Source: an uncultured Eubacteriales bacterium (GTDB lineage: Bacteria; Bacillota; Clostridia; Oscillospirales; Oscillospiraceae). From it: DNA of 6,126 bases. Below the pieces are notes generated by a model that saw only the letters and a program-made list of their open reading frames with translations, was not told the DNA's origin and did no database searches. Positions within the stretch are counted from its first letter, which is position 1. Each line of letters opens with the position of its first letter. Below are positions 1 through 6,002 of the stretch, in pieces. Location: the NCBI GenBank assembly GCA_900550705.1, contig URTG01000107.1:1-6126 (forward strand), in the 5' to 3' direction. Position numbers and translations under genes: made by a program.

Positions 1-696
1 GCGGAGCCGGTGGTTCTTGCACAGCTCCAGCACCGCCAAAAAGGTGGCCACCACCTCTGTACGGCTGCGGGCGGGGCGAAACAGGGCCCGCAGGCCAGCC
101 GAGCCCAGCTCCAGCAGCCGGCGGAGCACCTCCCCCGCCTTTTGGGCCACGGGATAGGGCTCCCGGCCCACAATGCCATGAAAGGCGTTTATGGGTGGCA
201 CCTTATCCCCGCCCCGGCGGAGGATGTCTACCATAATTCGATACAGGTCCTGCCCTGAGTGCCCATAGCGCACGTTCCGGTCCGGTGTCAGCACCTCCGG
301 TGTCTTGGTCAGATAGTCCCGGCCCCGCTGAAAGTCCTCCTCCAGCTGGGGCAGGACCTTTCTCAGGCGCCGCTGGTGGGCCTGCAGGGTCGCAATGAGC
401 TGCTCCAACTCGGACAGTGCCTCCTCGTCGTGGATGGACAGCAGCATCCGGGTCTTGATATACACCAGGTGGGAGGCCATGGCTACAAACTCGCTGGCCA
501 CCTCCAGATCCAGCTCCCGCCGCCGGTCCATCCAGGCCAGATATTGGTCCAGGATCAGGGAGAGCTGAATGTCCTGTATCTCCATCTTGTTCTTGGCCAG
601 CAGGTGGAGGATCAGGTCCAGGGGGCCCACAAAGTCCTCCATCCCGGCTTCCTTCGCCTTTACCACCCCTTCCAGGTGGTAGACCGGTCCGTCCAA
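1..696 (-). CDS. scpA: Segregation and condensation protein A (kleisin of the SMC complex), 3' end cut off by the window edge
   Basis: ScpA is the kleisin that, with ScpB, bridges the SMC dimer heads and helps condense and segregate the chromosome. The 232 visible residues show the N-terminal SMC-binding signature DFVGPLDLILHLL at about 21-33, followed by KNKMEIQDIQ and ILDQYLAWM. The helix EFVAMASHLVYIKTRMLL is at about 69-86, and the C-terminal winged-helix motif EVVATFLAVLEL is at about 214-225. Family members are about 240-270 residues, so only roughly 15-30 residues should be missing. I chose a TTG start at 696-694 because a strong SD (GGAGGTG) lies 5 nt upstream and because the N-terminal residues VYHLEGVVKAKE look like the usual beta strand before the GPLDL motif. 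The next candidate, an ATG at 642-640, would cut into that segment and has a poorer SD. The gene has its own promoter and is separated from ysxC by 125 nt. scpB would be expected next, outside the window. Confidence 0.93.
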   Translation of the reverse strand, partial: MDGPVYHLEGVVKAKEAGMEDFVGPLDLILHLLAKNKMEIQDIQLSLILDQYLAWMDRRRELDLEVASEFVAMASHLVYIKTRMLLSIHDEEALSELEQLIATLQAHQRRLRKVLPQLEEDFQRGRDYLTKTPEVLTPDRNVRYGHSGQDLYRIMVDILRRGGDKVPPINAFHGIVGREPYPVAQKAGEVLRRLLELGSAGLRALFRPARSRTEVVATFLAVLELCKNHRLR

Positions 697-701
697 CGGC
701 T

Positions 702-708
702 CACCTCC
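702..708 (-). promoter_or_regulatory. Shine-Dalgarno site that fixes the TTG start of scpA
   Basis: On the minus strand the sequence GGAGGTG ends 5 nt before the TTG at 696-694. It is the best SD near the 5' end of scpA and is the main reason for preferring the non-ATG start. It directly follows the inverted repeat at 710-731, so a hairpin formed there would abut the ribosome site. Confidence 0.75.
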
Positions 709-709
709 C

Positions 710-731
710 ACAAAACATCGGCTTGTTTTGT
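710..731. repeat. 8-bp perfect inverted repeat at the predicted scpA transcription start
   Basis: The arms ACAAAACA (710-717) and TGTTTTGT (724-731) are perfectly complementary around a 6-nt centre (718-723). The right arm falls where transcription from the promoter at 736-764 should begin, and the left arm ends next to the scpA SD. It could be an operator for a dimeric repressor or a 5' stem-loop in the mRNA. It does not match the LexA, CIRCE, CtsR or Rex consensus. The symmetry is seen directly; the function is not known. Confidence 0.55.
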
Positions 732-735
732 CAAC

Positions 736-764
736 AGTATACCAGAATCGCCGCTTAAACACAA
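736..764 (-). promoter_or_regulatory. Extended -10 sigma-A-type promoter for scpA
   Basis: On the minus strand a -10 box TATACT (741-736) is preceded by TGG, giving an extended -10 (TGnTATACT). A partial -35 box TTGTGT (764-759, three of six consensus bases) sits exactly 17 bp upstream. The predicted start site near 729 leaves a short leader of about 30 nt before the TTG of scpA. This implies that scpA is transcribed independently of lon-ysxC. Confidence 0.7.
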
Positions 765-770
765 GAATCA

Positions 771-811
771 TTTGCCGCCCCACCACCTGTTCCCAGATGC
801 GGGGCGGCAAA
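771..811 (-). terminator. Strong stem-loop after ysxC, probable but non-canonical terminator
   Basis: Arms TTTGCCGCCCC (771-781) and GGGGCGGCAAA (801-811) form an 11-bp perfect stem around a 19-nt loop, starting 10 nt beyond the ysxC stop. Its position suits a terminator for the lon-ysxC unit. On the minus strand, however, the U run comes before the stem, and what follows is only moderately U-rich (ATGATTCTTGTG). It may therefore be an inefficient terminator or a 3'-end-stabilising hairpin. It also lies just upstream of the scpA -35 box. Confidence 0.5.
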
Positions 812-821
812 AAGCCTCTGT

Positions 822-1418
822 TCAGTTCGGCTGGACGGCGGCAAAGATGACATTGAGCAGCTCCTGCCGCCCGTCCCCCTTCTCGGCGGAAAAGGGGATG
901 ACGGGCACGTCCTCCTCCAGCTCCAGGGTCAGGCGCACCCGATCCAGGCTGGGCTGGATCTCGCTCTTTTTCAGCTTGTCCAGCTTGTTGGCCACCACGA
1001 TGAGGGGGCAGCCGGTGTCCCGGAACCACTGCACCATGGTGACATCGTCCGCCGTGGGCTTGTGCCGGGCGTCCACGATGGTCACGCCCAGGGTCATCAG
1101 CTCCGGATGGGCAAAGTAGCTCTCCATCAGCTTGCCCCAGCGGTCCCGCTCCCCTTTGGACACCTTGGCGTAGCCATAGCCGGGCAGGTCCACCAGATAG
1201 AAGGTGCCGTCGATCTTAAAATAGTTGATGTGGATGGTCTTTCCCGGGCTGGCGCCCACCCGGGCAAAGTTTTTGCGGTTCAGCAGGCAGTTGATCACCG
1301 AGGACTTGCCCACATTGGACCGGCCGGCAAAGGCCACCTGGGGCAGGCCGTCGTGCAGAAAGCCCTTTTCGCTGGCTGCGGACAGGATAAATTCCGCCTT
1401 TTGCAGGTTGATGGACAT
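822..1418 (-). CDS. ysxC: Ribosome-assembly GTPase YsxC/EngB (YihA family)
   Basis: This is a 198-residue TRAFAC-class GTPase of the EngB/YsxC family, which in Bacillus is needed for late assembly of the 50S ribosomal subunit. The G motifs are all present: G1 GRSNVGKS at 32-39, the G2 threonine T61 in PGKTIHINYF, G3 DLPG at 77-80 followed by the family-typical YGYAKV, G4 NKLDK at 144-148, and G5 SAEKG at 177-181. Many EngB proteins carry TKxD at G4, so the NKxD form here is the generic GTPase version. The length is normal for the family. The ATG is preceded by AAAGGAG ending 7 nt upstream, and this SD overlaps the lon stop codon. The 12-nt gap to lon implies cotranscription and probably translational coupling. 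The lon-ysxC order is also known from Bacillus. Confidence 0.96.
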   Translation of the reverse strand: MSINLQKAEFILSAASEKGFLHDGLPQVAFAGRSNVGKSSVINCLLNRKNFARVGASPGKTIHINYFKIDGTFYLVDLPGYGYAKVSKGERDRWGKLMESYFAHPELMTLGVTIVDARHKPTADDVTMVQWFRDTGCPLIVVANKLDKLKKSEIQPSLDRVRLTLELEEDVPVIPFSAEKGDGRQELLNVIFAAVQPN

Positions 1419-1430
1419 CTTTTCTCTCCT

Positions 1431-3875
1431 TTACTGGCGCACCTGAGTGACCCGAGTTCGCTTTGCGGCGGGCAGGACCACCGGGGCGGACGGCTCCGGC
1501 TTCTCCTCCCACAGGCCGCTGGGGCTGGCCTCCGTCTGCTCTGCCTGGGGCAGCAGGGCGGCGGCCAGCACCTGGTCGGCCCGCTCCACCAGGATAAATT
1601 GCAGTGCCTGGCGCACGGTCTGGTCGATCTCCTCCAGGTCCTTGGCGTTGTCGGCGGGGATGAGCACCGTCTGGATGCCGTTGCGATAGGCGGCCATGGT
1701 CTTCTCCTTCAGTCCGCCGATGGGCAGCACCCGGCCCCGCAGGGTGACCTCGCCGGTCATGGCCAGCCCCCTCCGCACCGGACGGCCGGTGAGGGCCGAG
1801 GCCATGGCGGTGGTGATGGCGATCCCGGCAGAGGGTCCGTCCTTGGGCACCGCGCCCTCCGGGAAGTGGACGTGGATGTCCTTCTCCTTATAGAAATTGG
1901 AGGGAATGTGAAGGACTTCCGCCTGACTTCGTATGTAGCTCAGCGCCGCGTGGGCAGACTCCTTCATCACATCGCCCAGGTTGCCCGTCAGCTCCACCTT
2001 GCCGGAGCCGGGGACCACGTTGACCTCCACCTCCAGCAGCTCGCCGCCCACCGAGGTCCAGGCCAGGCCGTTGACCACGCCGACCCGCTCCTCCAGCACC
2101 TGGCGTTCCGGATAGTACCGGGGCACACCCAGGTACTCCTGAAGCTCTTTTTCTGTAATGCGAATTACCTTGTCAGTCCCTGCAACCACTTTCATAGCGG
2201 CCTTTCGGCACAGGGCGGCCAGCTGCCGCTCCAGCACGCGCACACCAGACTCCTTGGTGTAGGCGGTGATGATCTGACGGATGGCTCCGTCGGTGACCTT
2301 CACCTGGGCCTTGGTCAGTCCGTGGCGCTTCAGCTCCTTGGCCAGCAGGTGGCGCTTGGCGATTTGCAGCTTCTCCTCATCGCTGTAGCTGGACAGCTCG
2401 ATGAGCTCCATGCGGTCCAGCAGCGGGCGGGGAATGGTCTCGGTGGTGTTGGCCGTGGTGACGAACAGCACGTCAGACAGGTCGAAGGGCAGCTCCAGAA
2501 AGTTGTCCCGGAAGGTGGCGTTCTGCTCCCCGTCCAGCACCTCCAGCAGGGCGGACGCCGGGTCGCCCCGGTGGTCGCGGCCCATCTTGTCGATCTCGTC
2601 CAGCAGGATCAGGGGGTTGCAGCTCCCCGCCTGGCGGATGGCGTTGATGATCCGGCCGGGCATAGCCCCCACATAGGTCTTCCGGTGGCCCCGGATCTCC
2701 GCCTCATCGCTGACGCCGCCCAGGGAGATGCGGGCCAGCTTCCGGTTCATGGCCCGGGCCATGGACATGGCGATGGAGGTCTTGCCCACCCCCGGCGGGC
2801 CCACCAGACAGAGCACCTGGCCCTTCAGCTCCGGGGCCAGCTGCTTCACGGCGACAAATTCCAGAATCCGCTCCTTCACCTTTTCCATTCCGAAGTGGTC
2901 GTGGTCCAGTGCCTTCTGCACCGCGGGGACGCTGACCCGCTCCTTGGTGGTCTTGCCCCAGGGCAGCTCCAGGCATACGTCCAGATAACTCCGCAGCACG
3001 CTGGATTCCGAGGAGCCGAAGGGCTGCTTGGCCAGTCGGCCCAGCTCCTTGTTCAGCTTCTCCCGGACGTTGTCGGGCAGATGGGTCGTTTCCAGCTTGG
3101 CGCGGTACTCCTCCAGCTCGTCGCCGTCCCCCTCCCCCAGCTCGTTCTGGATGGCCTTCATCTGTTCCCGGAGGAAGTAGTCCCGCTGCTGGGCGGCCAT
3201 CTGCTCCTTGGCCCGGTCCTGAATCTCGTTGTCCAGCTCCAGAATTTCCGTCTCCCGGTCCAGCAGGTGATACAGCAGCTCCAGCCGCCGGATGGGCCGC
3301 AGCTCGGCCAGCACGGTCTGCTTGTCGGCGTTCCGCATGGGGATATTCTGGGCAATGTAGTCGGCGATATACCCCGGGTCGTCGCTGGCCAGCACCCGGA
3401 TGAGCAGATCGGGGGCCAGATTGGCCGCCAGCTCGGCGTAGTGCTGGAACAGCTCATAGGTGGCGCGGATGAGGGCCTCCGTCCGGGCGCTGTTCCGGGC
3501 GGGCAGCGGGTCGCTGGCCACGGCCTGCACCTGGGCCTGGAGATAAGGCTCCGTCTTCAGCATCTGAATGAGACAGCCCCGGGACTGCCCCTCCACCATC
3601 ACCCGGATATTGTCCCCGGGCATCCGCAGGATCTGGCGGATGTTGGCGATGGTGCCCATGGTATACAGGTCGTTCTCCTCCGGGCTTTCCACGGAGATGT
3701 CCTTCTGCCCCACCAGCAGCACCGGCTCCCCCGCCTTCATGGCGGCCTCCAGCGCGCTGACGGAGATGTCCCGGGCGACCTCGAAGTGGATCATCACATT
3801 GGGAAACACCGTCAGCCCCCGCAGGGCGATCACCGGCATGGCGGACACGTCGTGCAGATCAAATTCTTTTTTCAT
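1431..3875 (-). CDS. lon: ATP-dependent Lon protease (LonA type)
   Basis: Lon is a cytoplasmic homo-hexameric AAA+ protease that degrades misfolded and short-lived regulatory proteins. The 814-residue product has the N-terminal substrate-binding domain (about 11-205), including PVIALRGLTVFPN, and a helical linker (about 206-345). The AAA+ module follows, with Walker A GPPGVGKT at 359-366, Walker B LILLDEIDK at 422-430 (D426, E427) and a sensor-2 arginine in SGVRVLER (R546). The protease domain has the catalytic Ser682 in KDGPSAG and Lys723 in GGLKEK. It is a soluble LonA; no membrane segment is seen between Walker A and B. About 40 C-terminal residues (from about 775, rich in E, P, A and ending in RTRVTQVRQ) extend beyond the conserved domain. 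The ATG at 3875 was preferred over an in-frame ATG at 3920 because MKKEFDLHDVSAMPVIALRG matches Lon N-termini and the upstream ATG lies inside the clpX terminator. The SD (GAGGA) is rather distant, about 11 nt. Confidence 0.97.
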   Translation of the reverse strand: MKKEFDLHDVSAMPVIALRGLTVFPNVMIHFEVARDISVSALEAAMKAGEPVLLVGQKDISVESPEENDLYTMGTIANIRQILRMPGDNIRVMVEGQSRGCLIQMLKTEPYLQAQVQAVASDPLPARNSARTEALIRATYELFQHYAELAANLAPDLLIRVLASDDPGYIADYIAQNIPMRNADKQTVLAELRPIRRLELLYHLLDRETEILELDNEIQDRAKEQMAAQQRDYFLREQMKAIQNELGEGDGDELEEYRAKLETTHLPDNVREKLNKELGRLAKQPFGSSESSVLRSYLDVCLELPWGKTTKERVSVPAVQKALDHDHFGMEKVKERILEFVAVKQLAPELKGQVLCLVGPPGVGKTSIAMSMARAMNRKLARISLGGVSDEAEIRGHRKTYVGAMPGRIINAIRQAGSCNPLILLDEIDKMGRDHRGDPASALLEVLDGEQNATFRDNFLELPFDLSDVLFVTTANTTETIPRPLLDRMELIELSSYSDEEKLQIAKRHLLAKELKRHGLTKAQVKVTDGAIRQIITAYTKESGVRVLERQLAALCRKAAMKVVAGTDKVIRITEKELQEYLGVPRYYPERQVLEERVGVVNGLAWTSVGGELLEVEVNVVPGSGKVELTGNLGDVMKESAHAALSYIRSQAEVLHIPSNFYKEKDIHVHFPEGAVPKDGPSAGIAITTAMASALTGRPVRRGLAMTGEVTLRGRVLPIGGLKEKTMAAYRNGIQTVLIPADNAKDLEEIDQTVRQALQFILVERADQVLAAALLPQAEQTEASPSGLWEEKPEPSAPVVLPAAKRTRVTQVRQ

Positions 3876-3903
3876 TGGTACACACTTCCTCTCGTCTGGA
3901 AGT

Positions 3904-3954
3904 AAAAACGCCCCGGGCACCCGCCGTATGGGGGGGGGGCACCGCGGGGCGTTT
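3904..3954 (-). terminator. Intrinsic terminator between clpX and lon, possible lon attenuator
   Basis: Arms 3945-3954 and 3906-3915 make a 10-bp perfect stem (AAACGCCCCG with CGGGGCGTTT in minus-strand reading). The stem runs directly into a T5 tract (3908-3904). It begins 15 nt after the clpX stop and is the most canonical terminator in the window. The 29-nt loop contains a run of ten C (ten G on the plus strand) and can form additional C-G pairs. Only 28 nt separate the T tract from the lon ATG, too little for a complete promoter. Confidence 0.88.
3930..3939. repeat. G10/C10 homopolymer in the terminator loop
   Basis: Ten consecutive G residues on the plus strand lie within the loop of the clpX terminator. 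Such runs are prone to polymerase slippage in vivo and to length errors in sequencing or assembly. The tract is non-coding, so a change in length would alter only the loop of the hairpin. Confidence 0.9.
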
Positions 3955-3969
3955 CGGATTGTTGTTGGC

Positions 3970-5283
3970 TTACCCCGCGTGGGTGCCGGGCATTCCGCCC
4001 CGCTCCGCGTGCAGGTGAACCTCCCCGGGCTTGGGCCGCTGGGTATGCTCCGGGTCCCGCACCACCTCGGGCGCGGCCCCGTCGGTGACGCACTCCGCCG
4101 TGATGGTGACCTTGACCACCGTGGGGTCGGTGGGGATATCGTACATAACCTTGGTCATGACCTCCTCCAGCACGGCCCGCAGACCGCGGGCACCGATGCC
4201 CCGCTCCACGGCCCGGGCGGCCACGGCCTCCAGCGCGCCGGGGGTAAACTCCAGGTCTACGTCGTCATACTCCATCAGCTTGCGGTACTGCTTCACCAGG
4301 GCGTTCTTGGGCTCGGTGAGGATCTGGACCATCTGCTCCCGGCCCAGAGATTCCAGGGTGGTGATCACGGGCAGACGGCCCACCAGCTCGGGAATGATGC
4401 CGAACTTCAGCAGATCCTGTGGCTGGATCTCCTTCATCAGCTCGCCCACGTTGCGCTCCTTCTTGCTCTGGATCTCTGCTCCAAAGCCCAGCGAGCGCCG
4501 GTCCAGCCGGTTTTCGATGATCTTATCCACACCCTCGAAGGCGCCGCCGCAGATGAACAGGATGTTCTTGGTGTCGATCTGAATGAACTCCTGATGGGGG
4601 TGCTTCCGGCCGCCCTGGGGCGGGACGTTGGCCACGGTGCCCTCCAGAATTTTCAGCAGGGCCTGCTGCACGCCCTCGCCGGACACATCCCGGGTGATGG
4701 AGGTATTCTCGCTCTTGCGGGCGATCTTATCCATCTCGTCGATATAGATGATGCCCCGCTCGGCCAGGTCGATGTCATAATCGGCGGCCTGGACCAGGCG
4801 CAGCAGGATATTCTCCACGTCGTCGCCCACATAGCCGGCCTCGGTCAGGGTGGTGGCGTCGGCAATGGCGAAGGGGACCTTCAGCACCCGGGCCAGGGTC
4901 TGGGCGAACAGGGTCTTGCCGCAGCCGGTGGGACCCATGAGCAGGATGTTGCTCTTTTGCAGCTCCACATCGTCGCCGCCGCCGAAGTAGATGCGCTTAT
5001 AGTGGTTGTAAACGGCCACGGACAGGGCGACCTTCGCCTGCTGCTGGCCGATGATATACTGATCCAGAACGGCGTGGATCTCCTTGGGGGTGGGAATGGC
5101 GTCTGGGATCTCCTCCGGCAGACTGGTGGGGTCCAGGTCTCCCTCATCCTCCAGAATCCCCATGCACAGCTGCACACACTCGTTGCAGATATACGCGCCG
5201 GGGCCGGCGATGAGCCGCTGGACCTGGTCCTGATGCTTGCCGCAGAAGGAACAGCGCACATTCTTTTCGTCATTTCTTGCCAT
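3970..5283 (-). CDS. clpX: ATP-dependent Clp protease ATP-binding subunit ClpX
   Basis: ClpX is the hexameric AAA+ unfoldase that recognises tagged substrates, unfolds them and threads them into ClpP. The 437-residue product starts with a C4 zinc-binding domain (C11, C14, C33, C36) used for substrate and adaptor recognition. It continues with Walker A GPTGCGKT at 117-124, the pore-1 loop GYVG at 150-153, and Walker B IIYIDEMDK at 178-186. The substrate-gating RKH loop is at 226-228, GRLP with the arginine finger R303 follows, and sensor 2 is GARGLR at 364-369. The ClpP-docking loop reads LGF (265-267) where IGF is usual, a conservative change. The C-terminal 30 residues are His/Gly/Pro-rich and unconserved. 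The ATG is 5 nt downstream of GAGGTG. clpX lies 38 nt after clpP, so the two should be cotranscribed, and an intrinsic terminator follows. Confidence 0.98.
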   Translation of the reverse strand: MARNDEKNVRCSFCGKHQDQVQRLIAGPGAYICNECVQLCMGILEDEGDLDPTSLPEEIPDAIPTPKEIHAVLDQYIIGQQQAKVALSVAVYNHYKRIYFGGGDDVELQKSNILLMGPTGCGKTLFAQTLARVLKVPFAIADATTLTEAGYVGDDVENILLRLVQAADYDIDLAERGIIYIDEMDKIARKSENTSITRDVSGEGVQQALLKILEGTVANVPPQGGRKHPHQEFIQIDTKNILFICGGAFEGVDKIIENRLDRRSLGFGAEIQSKKERNVGELMKEIQPQDLLKFGIIPELVGRLPVITTLESLGREQMVQILTEPKNALVKQYRKLMEYDDVDLEFTPGALEAVAARAVERGIGARGLRAVLEEVMTKVMYDIPTDPTVVKVTITAECVTDGAAPEVVRDPEHTQRPKPGEVHLHAERGGMPGTHAG

Positions 5284-5313
5284 GGATACACCTCATTACA
5301 CTAACCTTCGGAG

Positions 5314-5328
5314 CCGCTTTCTCAGCGG
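5314..5328 (-). other. Small stem-loop over the clpP stop codon
   Basis: CCGCT (5328-5324) and AGCGG (5318-5314) form a 5-bp perfect stem with a 5-nt loop, beginning inside the last codons of clpP. There is no U tract after it, so it is not a terminator. It may be a processing or stability element in the clpP-clpX message, or chance. Confidence 0.3.
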
Positions 5329-5903
5329 TGGTCGATCACCTTGTCGATCAGGCCGTACTCCATGGCCTCCTCCGCCGTCATAAAGTTGTCGCGCTCGCAG
5401 TCCGCCCGGACGATCTCCAGGGGCTTGCCGGTGTTCTTCGCCAGAATCCCGGTCAGCCGGTTCTTGACGATCTCCAGCCGCTTCAGGTGAATGGCCATAT
5501 CGGTGATCTGGCCCTGGGTCCCGGCGGAGGGCTGGTGGATCATGATTTCGGAATTGGGCAGGGCCAGCCGCTTGCCCTTGGTGCCGGCAGACAGCAGGAA
5601 CGCGCCCATGGAGGCCGCCATACCGATGCAGATGGTGGACACGTCGCACTTGATATACTGCATGGTGTCATAAATGGCCATACCGGCAGTGACGGAGCCG
5701 CCGGGGCTGTTGATATAGAACTGAATATCCTTGTCGGGGTCCTGCGCCTCCAGATAGAGCAGCTGGGCCACGATGAGGGAGGCCGTGGTATCGTTGACCT
5801 CCTCAGACAGCATGACAATACGGTCATTCAGCAGACGGGAAAAAATATCATAGGACCGCTCGCCCCGATTGGTCTGCTCTACGACATAAGGAACTAAACT
5901 CAT
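5322..5903 (-). CDS. clpP: ATP-dependent Clp protease proteolytic subunit ClpP
   Basis: ClpP forms the double-heptamer serine-peptidase chamber that works with ClpX (and ClpC where present) in the cytoplasm. The 193-residue product carries the full catalytic triad: Ser98 in GMAASMGAF, His123 in EIMIHQP, and Asp172 in ERDNFM. The oxyanion segment INSPGGSV is at about 64-71. The N-terminus MSLVPYVVEQTNRGERSYDI aligns with the Bacillus ClpP start, including the axial-loop residues, which supports the ATG at 5903. That ATG is preceded by AAGGAG at 5919-5914 with a 10-nt spacer. The length is that of the Firmicutes family, without a long C-terminal tail. The reading frame stays open for 48 more codons upstream, with a possible TTG start described separately. 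clpP is the first gene of the clpP-clpX unit. Confidence 0.98.
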   Translation of the reverse strand: MSLVPYVVEQTNRGERSYDIFSRLLNDRIVMLSEEVNDTTASLIVAQLLYLEAQDPDKDIQFYINSPGGSVTAGMAIYDTMQYIKCDVSTICIGMAASMGAFLLSAGTKGKRLALPNSEIMIHQPSAGTQGQITDMAIHLKRLEIVKNRLTGILAKNTGKPLEIVRADCERDNFMTAEEAMEYGLIDKVIDHR

Positions 5904-5928
5904 ACTACAATAACTCCTTCTCTCAGGC

Positions 5929-5945
5929 GGATACCAGAGTATACC
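5929..5945. repeat. Tandem heptamer GGTATAC-TCT-GGTATCC over the clpP -10 box
   Basis: In minus-strand reading two near-identical heptamers (six of seven bases the same) are separated by 3 bp and cover the candidate -10 box. The heptad-3-heptad spacing is that of CtsR heat-shock operators, but the bases do not match the GGTCAAA consensus. Read the other way it is also a partly symmetric element. Confidence 0.35.
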
Positions 5946-5966
5946 CACCCGACTGGAATATGATTC
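5938..5966 (-). promoter_or_regulatory. Candidate clpP promoter
   Basis: On the minus strand TATACT (5943-5938) is a good -10 hexamer 34 nt upstream of the clpP ATG. It lies in the same GGTATACT context as the scpA promoter. At 17 bp spacing the -35 position reads GAATCA, a poor match, and no exact TGn extension is present, so the site would need activation or is not a real promoter. It overlaps the GGTATAC/GGTATCC direct repeat at 5929-5945. Confidence 0.4.
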
Positions 5967-5978
5967 CCGGCCCCGGCA

Positions 5979-5996
5979 AAAAGCGGCGCCGCTTTT
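5979..5996. repeat. 18-bp perfect palindrome in the clpP leader region
   Basis: AAAAGCGGCGCCGCTTTT is perfectly self-complementary and lies 76 bp upstream of the clpP ATG. On the minus strand it is followed by one more T and GCCGG, with CCGAC on the other side, so the pairing can extend across a small mismatch. It could act as a weak intrinsic terminator (7-bp stem, GCGC loop, T5), in either direction, or as a protein-binding dyad upstream of the candidate promoter. Confidence 0.5.
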
Positions 5997-6002
5997 GTCG
6001 GA

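Noticed and set aside
729..734. A perfect -35 consensus TTGACA on the minus strand upstream of scpA
   Set aside because: No -10-like hexamer lies 15-18 bp downstream (the bases there are GTGGGA and similar), whereas TATACT just upstream has a suitable extended -10 and a -35 at 17 bp.
259..1119. Plus-strand open frame of 286 codons over scpA and ysxC
   Set aside because: It crosses the promoter and hairpin region and the opposite strand of two conserved genes. Its composition is that of an antisense GC-rich frame.
1062..3905. A 947-codon open frame on the plus strand opposite lon
   Set aside because: It mirrors lon almost end to end. It is a by-product of GC-rich codon bias, its product is a low-complexity His/Gly/Leu/Gln mix without any known domain, and lon itself has full catalytic motifs.
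3873..3920. Upstream ATG at 3920 as the lon start
   Set aside because: It would add 15 residues encoded by the terminator stem and the SD region, with no SD of its own, and the conserved Lon N-terminus begins right after the ATG at 3875.
3568..5304. A 578-codon open frame on the plus strand opposite clpX and the start of lon
   Set aside because: It is an antisense shadow with no recognisable domain that runs through the terminator and the G10 tract. The minus-strand clpX is certain.
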